From Diaminobutyricibacter sp. McL0608 (lineage in GTDB: Bacteria > Actinomycetota > Actinomycetes > Actinomycetales > Microbacteriaceae), in assembly GCF_039613825.1 (NCBI RefSeq), contig NZ_CP154826.1:2542001-2606000 (forward strand): a DNA stretch of 64,000 bases. The letters are read 5' to 3'. Positions 24,423 through 33,168 of this stretch are shown in pieces (the stretch's first letter is position 1; every line of letters begins with the position of its first letter). Made by a program: the position numbers and the translations under genes. The notes under the pieces are model-generated. The model ran no database searches and was not told the DNA's origin. It was given only the letters and a program-made list of their open reading frames with translations.

Positions 24423-27038
24423 TCAGAGCCGATCGACGGCACGCACCCGGATGACGGCGACTCCGGCCTCTGCAGAAGCCCGAAGGTCGACATCGGCGGA
24501 GATCCCCCAGTCGTGGTCGCCCTCCGGGTCGGCGAAGATCTGCCGCACCCGCCAGGTCCCCTCGGCCGCTGCCGGGGTCTCATCCACGATGATCATCGCC
24601 GAGCTGCGCGCGTCCGCGTCCGTTCCGATCGCATCGTGTTCCGCGAAGTAGGCGTCGAGCGCATCCGCCCAGTCGAGTGCGGTGAAGCTCGGAACCGCCG
24701 CAGCGCTCACGCCGACCCCAGCCGCATCCGAACCGGACGCCGCCGCTTCCGCCTCGAGCGCGCCGAGTTCTTCGAACTTGTCGAGCGCAGCCAGCTGCAC
24801 CCGGCGGAACAGTTCGTTGCGCACCAGCACCAGGAACGCACGCCGATTCGTCGTCACATTCTTCGGCGCCGGCGGTGCGATCGCCGACGCCTCGGCCGCA
24901 TGCCGGGTCGCATCGGGATGCACGAGCTCCTCCCACTCGTCGAGGAGGCTCGAGTCGACCTGCCTGACGAGTTCGCCCAGCCACTCGACGATGTCGCGGA
25001 GGTCGTCGTTGCGGAGGTCGGACGGAACAGTCTGCCCGAGCGCCCGGTACGCATCCGACAGGTAGCGGAGTACAACGCCCTCGGAGCGCGCGAGTTTGTA
25101 GAAGGCGATGAACTCGCCGAACGTCATGGCGCGTTCGTAGAGGTCGCGGACCACCGACTTCGGGCTCAGCTCGAAGTCGTTCACCCACGGCTGGCTGCTC
25201 GCGTACGTCTCGAACGCCGCGGTGAGCAGTTCGTCGAGAGGCTTCGGATGCGTCACCTCCTCGAGCGCTTCCATGCGCTGGTCGTACTCGATCCCTTCGG
25301 CCTTCATCGCTGCGACGGCTTCTCCGCGTGCCGCGAACTGCTGCGCCGAGAGCACCGGGCGCGGATCGTCGAGCGTCGCCTCGACGACCGAGATGACGTC
25401 GAGCGCATACGTCGGGTTCGGCGCATCCTCGGTGCCGCGGTCGAGCAGCTCGAACGCGGCGAGCGCGAAGGGCGACAGGGGCTGGTTGAGTGCGAAGTTC
25501 GGCTGCAGGTCGACGGTGAGGCGGATGGCCTTGGTGCCGTCGCCCGCATCCACCGCCTCGACGACACCCGCCGTCAGCAGCGTGCGGTAGATGCCGAGAG
25601 CGCGACGGGCGAGTGCGAGCTGACGGCGCCACGGTTCGTGGTTGTCGAAGACGAGCGCCCGGACATGCGCGAACACGTCGCCGCCGCGCGCGACGACATT
25701 GATGATCATCGCACTGGTGATCTGCATGCTCGAGGTCAGGGTCTCCGGCTGGGCCTCGACCAGCTTCCGGAATGACGGTTCGCCCCACGAGACGAAGCCC
25801 TCCGGAGCCTTCTTGCGGACGATCTTGCGCCGCTTCTTCGGGTCGTCCCCCGCCTTCTCGATCGCTTTCAGGTTCTCCGTCTCGTGCTCGGGAGCCTGCA
25901 CGACCACGGTCCCGGCCGTGTCGAAGCCGGCGCGGCCCGCGCGTCCGGCGATCTGGTGGAACTCGCGGGCGTTCAGCTGCCGCATCCGCACGCCGTCGAA
26001 CTTGGTCAGCGCCGTCATCAGCACGGTGCGGATGGGCACGTTGATGCCGACGCCGAGCGTGTCCGTTCCGCAGATCACGCGGAGCAGGCCGCGCTGCGCG
26101 AGCTGCTCGACGAGGCGGCGATACTTCGGGAGCATCCCGGCATGGTGCACACCGATACCCGCCCGGATCAGCCGGGACAGGGTTTTACCGAAGCTCGTCG
26201 TGAAGCGGAACTCCCCGATCAGGTCTGCGATCGCATCCCGTTGCTCCCGGCTGGCGATGCGCGCGCTCGACAGCGCCTGAGCGCGTTCCAGCGCGGCGAG
26301 CTGCGAGAAGTGCACGATGTAGACCGGCGCCTGCCCGGTGCTCAGCAGCTCCTCGACGGTCTCGTGCACGGGAGTCGTCTCGTAGTAGTAGTGCAGCGGC
26401 ACGGGCCGCTCCACGCCGGTCACCGTCGCGGTCTCACGACCCGTGCGGCGCGTCAGGTCCTCGGCGAGCGCGGTGACGTCGCCGAGGGTCGCCGACATCA
26501 GCACGAACTGCACCCTCGGCAGGGTCAGCAGCGGCACCTGCCACGCCCATCCGCGATCCGGGTCGGCATAGAAATGGAACTCGTCCATGACGACCTGGCC
26601 GACCGGAGTGTCCGCACCGTGACGCAGTGCCAGGTTGGCGAGGATCTCCGCTGTGCAGCAGATGATCGGCGCGTCCGGGTTCACGGCGGAGTCTCCGGTC
26701 ATCATCCCGACGTTCTCCGCGCCGAAGATGTCGACCAGCGAGAAGAACTTCTCCGACACGAGTGCTTTGATCGGCGCCGTGTAGAACGTGCGGACGCCGC
26801 GGGCCAGCGCTGCGAAATGCGCGGCGACGGCGACCAGGGATTTTCCTGTCCCGGTCGGTGTGCTCAGGATCAGGTGCGCGCCCGAGACGATGTCGATGAC
26901 CGACTCGTCCTGGGCCGGGTAGAGGCTGATGCCCCCCGACTCGACCCAGGTGACGAACACTTCGTAGACAGCGTCCTCGTCTGTTGATGGAAGGTCGGAG
27001 ACGGAGAGGATGCTGGGCTGCGGGAGGGCGAGTGCCAT
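24423..27038 (-). CDS. DEAD/DEAH-box helicase of the Ski2-like DUF3516 group
   Basis: The 871-residue protein starts with a RecA-like domain: motif I TPTGTGKS at 60-67, motif II DEFH in VMDEFHFYADP (a DEVH/DEFH variant), motif III SAT. The second RecA domain has VICGTDTLGVGINVPIRTV and motif VI QIAGRAGRAGFD. A long C-terminal DUF3516 region follows (about 430-871). Ski2-type enzymes unwind RNA or DNA; the actinobacterial DUF3516 group is poorly characterised and may act in RNA processing or repair. The ATG at 27038 lacks a clear ribosome site. Upstream is the divergent molybdoenzyme gene. Confidence 0.93.
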   Translation of the reverse strand: MALALPQPSILSVSDLPSTDEDAVYEVFVTWVESGGISLYPAQDESVIDIVSGAHLILSTPTGTGKSLVAVAAHFAALARGVRTFYTAPIKALVSEKFFSLVDIFGAENVGMMTGDSAVNPDAPIICCTAEILANLALRHGADTPVGQVVMDEFHFYADPDRGWAWQVPLLTLPRVQFVLMSATLGDVTALAEDLTRRTGRETATVTGVERPVPLHYYYETTPVHETVEELLSTGQAPVYIVHFSQLAALERAQALSSARIASREQRDAIADLIGEFRFTTSFGKTLSRLIRAGIGVHHAGMLPKYRRLVEQLAQRGLLRVICGTDTLGVGINVPIRTVLMTALTKFDGVRMRQLNAREFHQIAGRAGRAGFDTAGTVVVQAPEHETENLKAIEKAGDDPKKRRKIVRKKAPEGFVSWGEPSFRKLVEAQPETLTSSMQITSAMIINVVARGGDVFAHVRALVFDNHEPWRRQLALARRALGIYRTLLTAGVVEAVDAGDGTKAIRLTVDLQPNFALNQPLSPFALAAFELLDRGTEDAPNPTYALDVISVVEATLDDPRPVLSAQQFAARGEAVAAMKAEGIEYDQRMEALEEVTHPKPLDELLTAAFETYASSQPWVNDFELSPKSVVRDLYERAMTFGEFIAFYKLARSEGVVLRYLSDAYRALGQTVPSDLRNDDLRDIVEWLGELVRQVDSSLLDEWEELVHPDATRHAAEASAIAPPAPKNVTTNRRAFLVLVRNELFRRVQLAALDKFEELGALEAEAAASGSDAAGVGVSAAAVPSFTALDWADALDAYFAEHDAIGTDADARSSAMIIVDETPAAAEGTWRVRQIFADPEGDHDWGISADVDLRASAEAGVAVIRVRAVDRL

Positions 27039-27113
27039 GATGCTTCAAGACTGGCATGCATCCACACGCAGCATCCACGTCATAAGCACAGCATTCGCTC
27101 GTAGGCTCAGTGC

Positions 27114-28700
27114 ATGGTGGTGCGAGACTCCCCCGCGCAGAGTTCTGCGCCCCCGACTCAGCCTGCACCCCGGCGCGCTCCGTGGTGGCTCGCCGCCGCC
27201 GTCGGCATCGCCGCAGTACTCGCCGGCATCGGTGCAGCAGAGCTGGTGAGCTCGTTCCTCGCCCAGAACGGCAGCCCGATCCTCGTGGTCGGGGCAGCCG
27301 TCATCGACCTCGTGCCGGCGTGGCTCAAAGAGGCCGTGATCTCCGTCTTCGGCACCAACGACAAGGCCGTGCTCATCATCAGCCTGGCGCTCGTGCTGCT
27401 GGTCGGGGCCGCTCTCGCCGGAATCGTCGAGGAGAGGCGACCGCCGTGGGGGCGCATCCTGATCATCGCGGGTGGCGCTCTCGGCGTGCTGGCCGCGCTC
27501 ACCCGGGCGCAGGCATCTCTCTGGGACGCGGTGCCGTCCCTGGTCGCCATGGTGGTCGCCGCCGTCCTGCTCACCGTGCTCATCCGGATGCTGCACGGCA
27601 CGATGCCCACCCGCGTGGCGCCGAACGGCAGCGTCACACGTCGCAGATTCGTCACCGCCACGGGAGCGACGGCAGGCCTCGGCATCCTCGGCATCGTGCT
27701 CGGGCAGTTCATCTCCGCCGGGTACCGGGCCGCGACCACGGCGCGCGCCGCCTTCCACCTGCCCGCACCGGCCTTGCCCGCCGCCCCCATCCCCGCCGGC
27801 GCATCGTTCGCAGTGCCGGGACTTTCGCCGATCATCACGCCGAACGGCCAGTTCTACCGCATCGACACGGCGCTGCAGATCCCCGGGATCGACCCGTCCG
27901 CGTGGAAACTGAAGATCACCGGCATGGTCGAGAACGAGGTCGAGCTCACCTTCGCGCAGTTGCTCGCCCTGCCTCTCGAAGAGAGCACGACCACCCTCAC
28001 CTGCGTCTCGAACGAGGTCGGCGGAAACCTGATCAGCAATGCGACCTGGCTCGGCTACCCCATCCGCCACCTGCTCGCCCAGGCCAAGCCGACCTCGAAG
28101 GCCGACATGGTCCTCTCGCGCAGCCAGGACGGCTGGACGGCGAGCACTCCCCTCGAGGCCCTGACCGACGACCGCAACGCGATCCTCGCGGTCGGAATGA
28201 ACGGCCAGCCGCTCCCGCTCGAGCACGGCTACCCGGTTCGGATGGTGGTCCCGGGCCTGTACGGCTACGTATCGGCCACGAAATGGGTGGTCGAACTCGA
28301 CGTCACCCGCTTCGACCAGGTCACCTCCTACTGGACGGATCGCGGCTGGTCCGAACGCGGACCGGTGAAGCTGTCCTCCCGGATCGATGTTCCGTCCGGC
28401 GGCACGACCGTGAAGGCCGGCGACGTGGTCGTGGCCGGCGTCGCCTGGTCGCAGCATGTCGGCGTCAGTCGCGTGCAGGTCCAGGTCGACGGCGGTTCGT
28501 GGAACGACGCGACCCTCGCCGATGCGATCTCGGTCGACACCTGGCGGCAGTGGAAATGGGTGTGGCCGGCCGATTCCGGGCACCACACACTTCGTGTCCG
28601 GGCGACGGACAACACCGGCATGGTGCAGACGTCGAAGGAGGCGGATGTCGTACCGAACGGCGCAACGGGCCTTCACGAGATCTCGGTGTCGGTCGGCTGA
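27114..28700 (+). CDS. Membrane-anchored molybdopterin oxidoreductase (sulfite-oxidase fold)
   Basis: The 528-residue protein has four hydrophobic segments in residues 25-165, then TRRRFVTATGATAGLGILG near 177-195, which resembles an internal twin-arginine motif followed by a membrane segment, then a sulfite-oxidase-type catalytic domain (about 235-430) and a C-terminal dimerisation domain. Cys297 in LTCVSNEVGG is the expected molybdenum ligand. The catalytic part is probably outside the membrane. Physiological substrate unknown; sulfite or an oxidised sulfur/nitrogen compound is possible. TAGGCT (27102-27107) is 6 bases before the ATG. It heads the molybdenum cluster and is followed 23 bases later by moeB. 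Confidence 0.9.
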   Translation: MVVRDSPAQSSAPPTQPAPRRAPWWLAAAVGIAAVLAGIGAAELVSSFLAQNGSPILVVGAAVIDLVPAWLKEAVISVFGTNDKAVLIISLALVLLVGAALAGIVEERRPPWGRILIIAGGALGVLAALTRAQASLWDAVPSLVAMVVAAVLLTVLIRMLHGTMPTRVAPNGSVTRRRFVTATGATAGLGILGIVLGQFISAGYRAATTARAAFHLPAPALPAAPIPAGASFAVPGLSPIITPNGQFYRIDTALQIPGIDPSAWKLKITGMVENEVELTFAQLLALPLEESTTTLTCVSNEVGGNLISNATWLGYPIRHLLAQAKPTSKADMVLSRSQDGWTASTPLEALTDDRNAILAVGMNGQPLPLEHGYPVRMVVPGLYGYVSATKWVVELDVTRFDQVTSYWTDRGWSERGPVKLSSRIDVPSGGTTVKAGDVVVAGVAWSQHVGVSRVQVQVDGGSWNDATLADAISVDTWRQWKWVWPADSGHHTLRVRATDNTGMVQTSKEADVVPNGATGLHEISVSVG

Positions 28701-28723
28701 CCGGCGAACGTAGGGTGGATGCC

Positions 28724-29920
28724 ATGAGCGAAGAACAGCGTCCCCCCGGACCGCTTGTGGAGCCCGGACCCGCACTGTCGGCCACGCGGCTCGAACGCTA
28801 CTCCCGCACGCTCGCCCTGCCCGGATTCGGCGACGAAGCGCAGCGGCGCATCCGTGCTGCCCGCGTTCTCATGATCGGGGCGGGCGGACTGGGAAGCGCC
28901 GTCATCCCGGCTCTCGCCGCAGCCGGGTTCGGCACCATCGGCGTCGTCGACGCGGATGCGGTCGAGTCCAGCAATCTCCCCCGCCAGACGATCCACACCC
29001 CGGCGGATGTCGGTCGCTCGAAGGTCGCGTCCGCCCGGGACACCATCACCGAGCTCGACCCGGAGACGCGGATCGTGCCGGTCGGCGCCATGCTCGACTC
29101 GTCGAACGCCCTCGAACTCTTCGCCGATTTCGACCTCGTGCTCGACGGGAGCGACAACTTTCCCACCCGGTACCTCGTCGATGACGCCGCAACCCTCGTC
29201 GGAATCCCGGCCGTCTGGGGAGCCGTGCACCAGTTCGGCGGTCAGGCGGGCGTCAGCTGGGCGCAGTACGGCCCGACCTATCGCGACCTCTTTCCCGTTC
29301 CGCCCGAACCCGGATCGGTCGCCAGCTGCGAGGACGCCGGAGCCCTTCCTTCCGTCTGCACCGTCATCGGCGGCCTCATGGTCACCCAGGCGATCGCGCT
29401 CGTGACCGGGATCGGGGAGCCGCTCCTCGGGCGAGCGATCGTTCATGACGGGCTGCGGGGAACCTTCCGCGAGGTCCGGTATGAGCGGGATCCTCTTGCC
29501 GAACCGATCGTCGGACTGATCGACTACGACCTCTTCTGCGGGATCCGACCCCCGTCGTCGCTCTCGCTCGTCGAGCGGACCGGCGGCGGGCTGAGCATCC
29601 AGGCCTTCCAGGAACTGATCGCGCGCGGCGAGAAGATCACCCTCATCGACGTGCGGGAACCGTGGGAGGCTCAGCTCGCCTCCATCCCCGGTTCCGCCCT
29701 CGTCCCGCTCGGCGAACTCGAGGCCGACCTGGAGGAAGACGCCGAAGGGGTCGCGACCGCCCTGCGCGACGCGAGCGTCGTCATCTACTGCCACTACGGA
29801 CCGCGTGCCGAACGCGCTCGGCGCCTACTGATCGAGGCCGGCGTCGCCGACACCGTCGTCCTGGTCGGCGGTATCGACGCCTGGGCACGCGAGGTCGACC
29901 CGGAGATGATGCGTTACTGA
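28724..29920 (+). CDS. moeB: MoeB/ThiF adenylyltransferase with rhodanese domain
   Basis: Residues about 20-265 form the E1-like adenylating domain, with the nucleotide motif GAGGLGS and DGSDNFPTRYLVDD. Residues about 285-395 form a rhodanese domain with its active-site cysteine in YCHYGPRAERA. It activates the C-terminal glycine of MoaD (35937-36188) and provides sulfur for the dithiolene of molybdopterin, as in MoeZ of Mycobacterium. The zinc-binding cysteine pairs of E. coli MoeB are not evident. TAGGGT (28711-28716) lies 7 bases before the ATG. moeA follows after 42 bases. Confidence 0.92.
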   Translation: MSEEQRPPGPLVEPGPALSATRLERYSRTLALPGFGDEAQRRIRAARVLMIGAGGLGSAVIPALAAAGFGTIGVVDADAVESSNLPRQTIHTPADVGRSKVASARDTITELDPETRIVPVGAMLDSSNALELFADFDLVLDGSDNFPTRYLVDDAATLVGIPAVWGAVHQFGGQAGVSWAQYGPTYRDLFPVPPEPGSVASCEDAGALPSVCTVIGGLMVTQAIALVTGIGEPLLGRAIVHDGLRGTFREVRYERDPLAEPIVGLIDYDLFCGIRPPSSLSLVERTGGGLSIQAFQELIARGEKITLIDVREPWEAQLASIPGSALVPLGELEADLEEDAEGVATALRDASVVIYCHYGPRAERARRLLIEAGVADTVVLVGGIDAWAREVDPEMMRY

Positions 29921-29962
29921 ACGCGCCTCTCGGCGAGTGCGCGCCTGCGCGATACTGAACGC

Positions 29963-31180
29963 ATGACGCCCGCAGCGACCGTCGACGACCACGCCATGCT
30001 CATCGACCGACTCCTCGCCCCCGTGATCGGCTCACTCGGCTCCGAAACCGTCGCGCTGCCGGCAGCCCTCGGGCGCGTGACGTCGACGGACATCCACAGC
30101 GACGTCGATCTCCCTCTCTTCCGCAACTCGCAGATGGACGGATTCGCAGTGAGGGCGAGCGATGTCGCCACCGCTCCGATCGCACTCGAGGTCACCGGTG
30201 ACATCCCCGCGGGGCACGCGTCGCCGGTCACGCTGATCCCGGGCACCGCGCTCCGGATCATGACCGGCGCTCCGATGCCTGAGGGCGCAGACGCCGTCGT
30301 CCCCGTCGAAGACACCGAACTCGTGCTCGGACGCGACGATGGGCTCGAAGGGGCGATCGTCACCATCGCGCGAGGGCGAGAGGCCGGGGAATTCGTCCGC
30401 GAACGCGGCAGCGATCTGCGGCGGGGCGACCTGCTGATCGCCGCCGGCACCCGGCTCGCGCCGCGGCACCTCGCCGCCCTTGCCGCAGCGGGGGTCGGCT
30501 CAGTGGATGCGCGGAGACGGCTGAGGGTGGGCGTGATCACCACCGGCGCAGAGCTCGTCGCCGTCGACGAAGAACTCGCACTCGGCCGGATCTTCGATGC
30601 GAACCGGATCGCTCTGACAGCCGGCATCATCGACGCCGGCGCCGTCGTCTCCGTCGCAACGAGCAGCGATGACGATCCCCGCACCTTCCGCCACATCCTC
30701 GACGACGTGGTAGGCGCATCCGATCTCGTCATCACCTCCGGCGGCGTCTCCAAGGGGGCGTTCGAAGTCGTCAGGGAAGTTCTCGAACCGCTCGGCGCTT
30801 CCGTCGGCTCCGTCGCCATGCAGCCCGGCGGACCACAGGGGACCGCTGTCCTCGACGGCGTACCGATCGTGTGCTTTCCCGGCAACCCCGTGAGCACGCA
30901 GGTCTCGTTCGCGGTCTTCCTCGCGCCGGTCCTCCGGCGGGTTGCCGGCCTCCCCCCGGAGACGAGGGAATCGCGGGTCCTCGCGGCTGCGGTCGAGTCC
31001 GTCGCAGGCAAACGGCAGTTCCTGCGTGGCATCGCCGACGACGACGGGACCGTTGCGGTGGTCGCGGGTCCGAGCTCGCACCTCGTCGCTGCGATGGCGC
31101 TGGCCAACGCGCTGATCGACATCCCCCACGACACGACACGCCTCGAAGCCGGAGAGAAAGTGACAGTGTGGATGCTGTGA
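29963..31180 (+). CDS. moeA: Molybdopterin molybdenumtransferase MoeA
   Basis: The 405-residue protein has the MoeA opening with DVDLPLFRNSQMDGFAVRA, the pair GTALRIMTGAPMPEGADAVVPVE, the MogA-like domain III with TSGGVSKGAFEVV and a final beta-barrel after FPGNPVSTQVSF. It inserts molybdate into adenylated molybdopterin. GATACT (29951-29956) lies 6 bases before the ATG. The stop overlaps the GTG of the moaC-moaB fusion (GTGA), which couples their translation. Confidence 0.95.
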   Translation: MTPAATVDDHAMLIDRLLAPVIGSLGSETVALPAALGRVTSTDIHSDVDLPLFRNSQMDGFAVRASDVATAPIALEVTGDIPAGHASPVTLIPGTALRIMTGAPMPEGADAVVPVEDTELVLGRDDGLEGAIVTIARGREAGEFVRERGSDLRRGDLLIAAGTRLAPRHLAALAAAGVGSVDARRRLRVGVITTGAELVAVDEELALGRIFDANRIALTAGIIDAGAVVSVATSSDDDPRTFRHILDDVVGASDLVITSGGVSKGAFEVVREVLEPLGASVGSVAMQPGGPQGTAVLDGVPIVCFPGNPVSTQVSFAVFLAPVLRRVAGLPPETRESRVLAAAVESVAGKRQFLRGIADDDGTVAVVAGPSSHLVAAMALANALIDIPHDTTRLEAGEKVTVWML

Positions 31181-32271
31181 ACAGTGACAACACCGGTGAG
31201 GCGCTCTCGCACATCGACTCCGAAGGCCGTGCGCGCATGGTCGACGTCAGCGGCAAGGCGGAGACGGCACGCGTGGCGATCGCGCGTGGCCGGGTTCAGA
31301 CCACTGCCGACGTGGTCGCACTCGTGCGGGCGGACGGACTCCCGAAGGCGGATGTGCTCGCGACCGCACGCATCGCAGGGATCGCGGGAGCCAAGCGGAC
31401 GTCCGACCTCATCCCGCTCTGCCATCCGCTGCCCCTGACCGGGGTCTCCGTGATCTTCGAACTCGGCGAATCCACGATCGACATCGAAGCCATCGCCAAG
31501 ACGACCGGGCGCACCGGTGTGGAGATGGAAGCACTGACCGCCGTCGCCATCGCCGGACTCACGCTGCACGACATGATCAAGGCCGTGGATCCGGGGTCGA
31601 CGCTCACCGACATCCGTCTCGACTTCAAGAGCGGCGGCAAGCGCGGCCGCTGGGAACGCGGGCGCACGGAATCGTCGGATGCGGCGGCCGGCACGGATGC
31701 TGCGGCTGACACGGATGCTGCGGCTGCGGCTGACACGGCAGGTGCGGAACATGCAGGACCCCGGCGCCGCACGGCACGCGTTCTCGTCGCTTCGACCCGC
31801 GGTGCCAGCGGCGAGCGCCAGGACACGACCGGACCTGTCATCGTCGACTGGCTCACCGCCCACGGCTTCACCACGGTTCCCGCACTAGTCGTGGCCGATG
31901 CCGACATCGCCGGCGCCCTGGCCGACGCGGTGCGCGATCAGCCATCCGTCATCATCACCACCGGCGGCACCGGCGTCTCTCCCACGGACGCGACTCCCGA
32001 GGCGACCGCTGCGGTGCTCGACCGCGAACTCCCGGGCGTCGCCGAAGCGCTTCGGGCACGTGGCATGGCCAGCACGCCGGCTGCCGCGCTGAGTCGCGGT
32101 CTCGCGGGCACCTCAGGACGCACCGTCATCGTCAACCTCCCTGGATCGCGGGGCGGTGTCGCCGACGGACTGGAGGTGCTCGACGGGGTGCTCGCCCATC
32201 TGGTCGATCAGGTGTCCGGTTCGGCCAGGCACGATGAACGATCGGCCCACTACGGTCAGCACCATGACTGA
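31177..32271 (+). CDS. moaC/moaB: MoaC-MoaB fusion: cyclic pyranopterin monophosphate synthase plus molybdopterin adenylyltransferase
   Basis: Residues 1-160 are MoaC (RARMVDVSGKAETARVAIARG, LIPLCHPLPLTGV, RTGVEMEALTAV), the second step of cofactor synthesis. Residues about 195-355 are MoaB/Mog (RVLVASTRGASGERQDTTGP, ITTGGTGVSPTDATPEA), which adenylates molybdopterin for MoeA. The 30-residue linker is Ala/Asp/Thr-rich, built from repeats. I used GTG 31177, overlapping the moeA stop; GTG 31168 is an alternative with better ribosome-site spacing. The 3' end overlaps moaE by 8 bases. Confidence 0.92.
   Translation: MNSDNTGEALSHIDSEGRARMVDVSGKAETARVAIARGRVQTTADVVALVRADGLPKADVLATARIAGIAGAKRTSDLIPLCHPLPLTGVSVIFELGESTIDIEAIAKTTGRTGVEMEALTAVAIAGLTLHDMIKAVDPGSTLTDIRLDFKSGGKRGRWERGRTESSDAAAGTDAAADTDAAAAADTAGAEHAGPRRRTARVLVASTRGASGERQDTTGPVIVDWLTAHGFTTVPALVVADADIAGALADAVRDQPSVIITTGGTGVSPTDATPEATAAVLDRELPGVAEALRARGMASTPAAALSRGLAGTSGRTVIVNLPGSRGGVADGLEVLDGVLAHLVDQVSGSARHDERSAHYGQHHD
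31693..31726 (+). repeat. Tandem repeat in the MoaC-MoaB linker
   Basis: ACGGATGCTGCGGCTG occurs at 31693-31708 and 31711-31726, with an 18-base period, encoding TDAAAD-like units of the flexible interdomain linker. Confidence 0.65.
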
Positions 32272-32677
32272 CGTCGTCGCGCGGATCACCGCCGAAGTGA
32301 TCCGACCGGGCGATCTCGACGACGTCGTGCTCTCACCGGCGAACGGCGCGCTGGTCGGATTCCAGGGGATCGTGCGCGACCACGACGGCGGTCGCGGCGT
32401 CAGCCTTCTTGAATACCAGGCCCATCCCGATGCCGAGCAGTTCCTTCTCGAGTGCTGTCGCGCCGTCTCCGACAGCACCGGACTACCCGTCGCCGCCATT
32501 CACCGGGTCGGCTCCCTCGCTGTGGGCGACCTCGCGCTCCTCGCCGTCGTCGCCGCGCCGCACCGCGCCGAAGCGTTCGCCGCGTGCGCCGCCCTCGTCG
32601 AGCGGATCAAAGCGGATGTGCCGATCTGGAAACGCCAGCATTTCGCCGACGGCATCTCGGAGTGGGTGGGGCTCTAA
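32264..32677 (+). CDS. moaE: Molybdopterin synthase catalytic subunit MoaE
   Basis: The 137-residue length fits MoaE. Visible are GALVGFQGIVRDHDGGRGVSLLEYQAHPDAE, IHRVGSLAVGD and VPIWKRQHFADG, which contains the catalytic lysine. With MoaD it makes the dithiolene group of molybdopterin. ATG 32264 was chosen over an in-frame ATG at 32156 because homology starts there; TACGGT (32251-32256) lies 7 bases upstream, so an internal leaderless promoter may supplement translation from the moaC-moaB message that it overlaps by 8 bases. Confidence 0.95.
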   Translation: MTDVVARITAEVIRPGDLDDVVLSPANGALVGFQGIVRDHDGGRGVSLLEYQAHPDAEQFLLECCRAVSDSTGLPVAAIHRVGSLAVGDLALLAVVAAPHRAEAFAACAALVERIKADVPIWKRQHFADGISEWVGL

Positions 32678-32720
32678 CTTTCCGTATCGCATCCGCAGAT
32701 TCGGCTCTACGATGTGATTC

Positions 32721-33125
32721 ATGCCGCAGATTCGGGTTAAAGACGCCGCGCTGTACCTCGGAGTGAGTGACGACACCGTTCGGCGGTGGATCGAAGCCGG
32801 CACCATCGAGAGCAGTCGCGACGACGCCGGGCGCACCGTCGTCGACGGTCTCACCCTCGCCCAACTGGCCCGCAGCAATGCCGTGCTTCCCGCGGATCCC
32901 TCCGAGGTCGGCCGCTCCGCCCGCAACAGGTTCGTCGGGCTGGTCACCAACATCGTGACGGACACTGTCATGGCGCAGGTCGAGCTGCAATGCGGCCCGC
33001 ACCGGGTCGTGTCCCTCATGAGCAGCGAAGCCGCTCGCGAACTCGGTCTCGAACTCGGTTCCGTCGCGATCGCCGTCGTCAAAGCCACCACCGTCATCGT
33101 CGAAACACCTCTCGGAAAGGACTGA
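32721..33125 (+). CDS. HTH-TOBE (Mop-like) molybdenum-responsive protein
   Basis: Residues 1-55 are an excisionase/MerR-like helix-turn-helix (IRVKDAALYLGVSDDTVRRWIEAG), and residues about 66-132 a TOBE/Mop domain (ARNRFVGLVTNIVTDTVMAQVELQ, SSEAARELGLELGSVAIAVVKATTVIVE) of the kind that binds molybdate. It lies 44 bases upstream of modA and is the best candidate for a ModE-like regulator of the transporter in this organism, which has no recognisable ModE here. TACGAT (32708-32713) lies 7 bases before the ATG, so it can start its own transcript. Confidence 0.87.
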   Translation: MPQIRVKDAALYLGVSDDTVRRWIEAGTIESSRDDAGRTVVDGLTLAQLARSNAVLPADPSEVGRSARNRFVGLVTNIVTDTVMAQVELQCGPHRVVSLMSSEAARELGLELGSVAIAVVKATTVIVETPLGKD

Positions 33126-33168
33126 ACGGATCCGCGCCACCACCATCCCCGCCCGTGCTGGACGCCGT

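Noticed and set aside
22722-25775. 1017-codon open frame on the + strand
   Set aside because: It lies opposite the carboxylesterase and DUF3516 helicase genes, has no homology-like motifs and is Arg/Asp/Val-rich as expected of an antisense frame in high-GC DNA.
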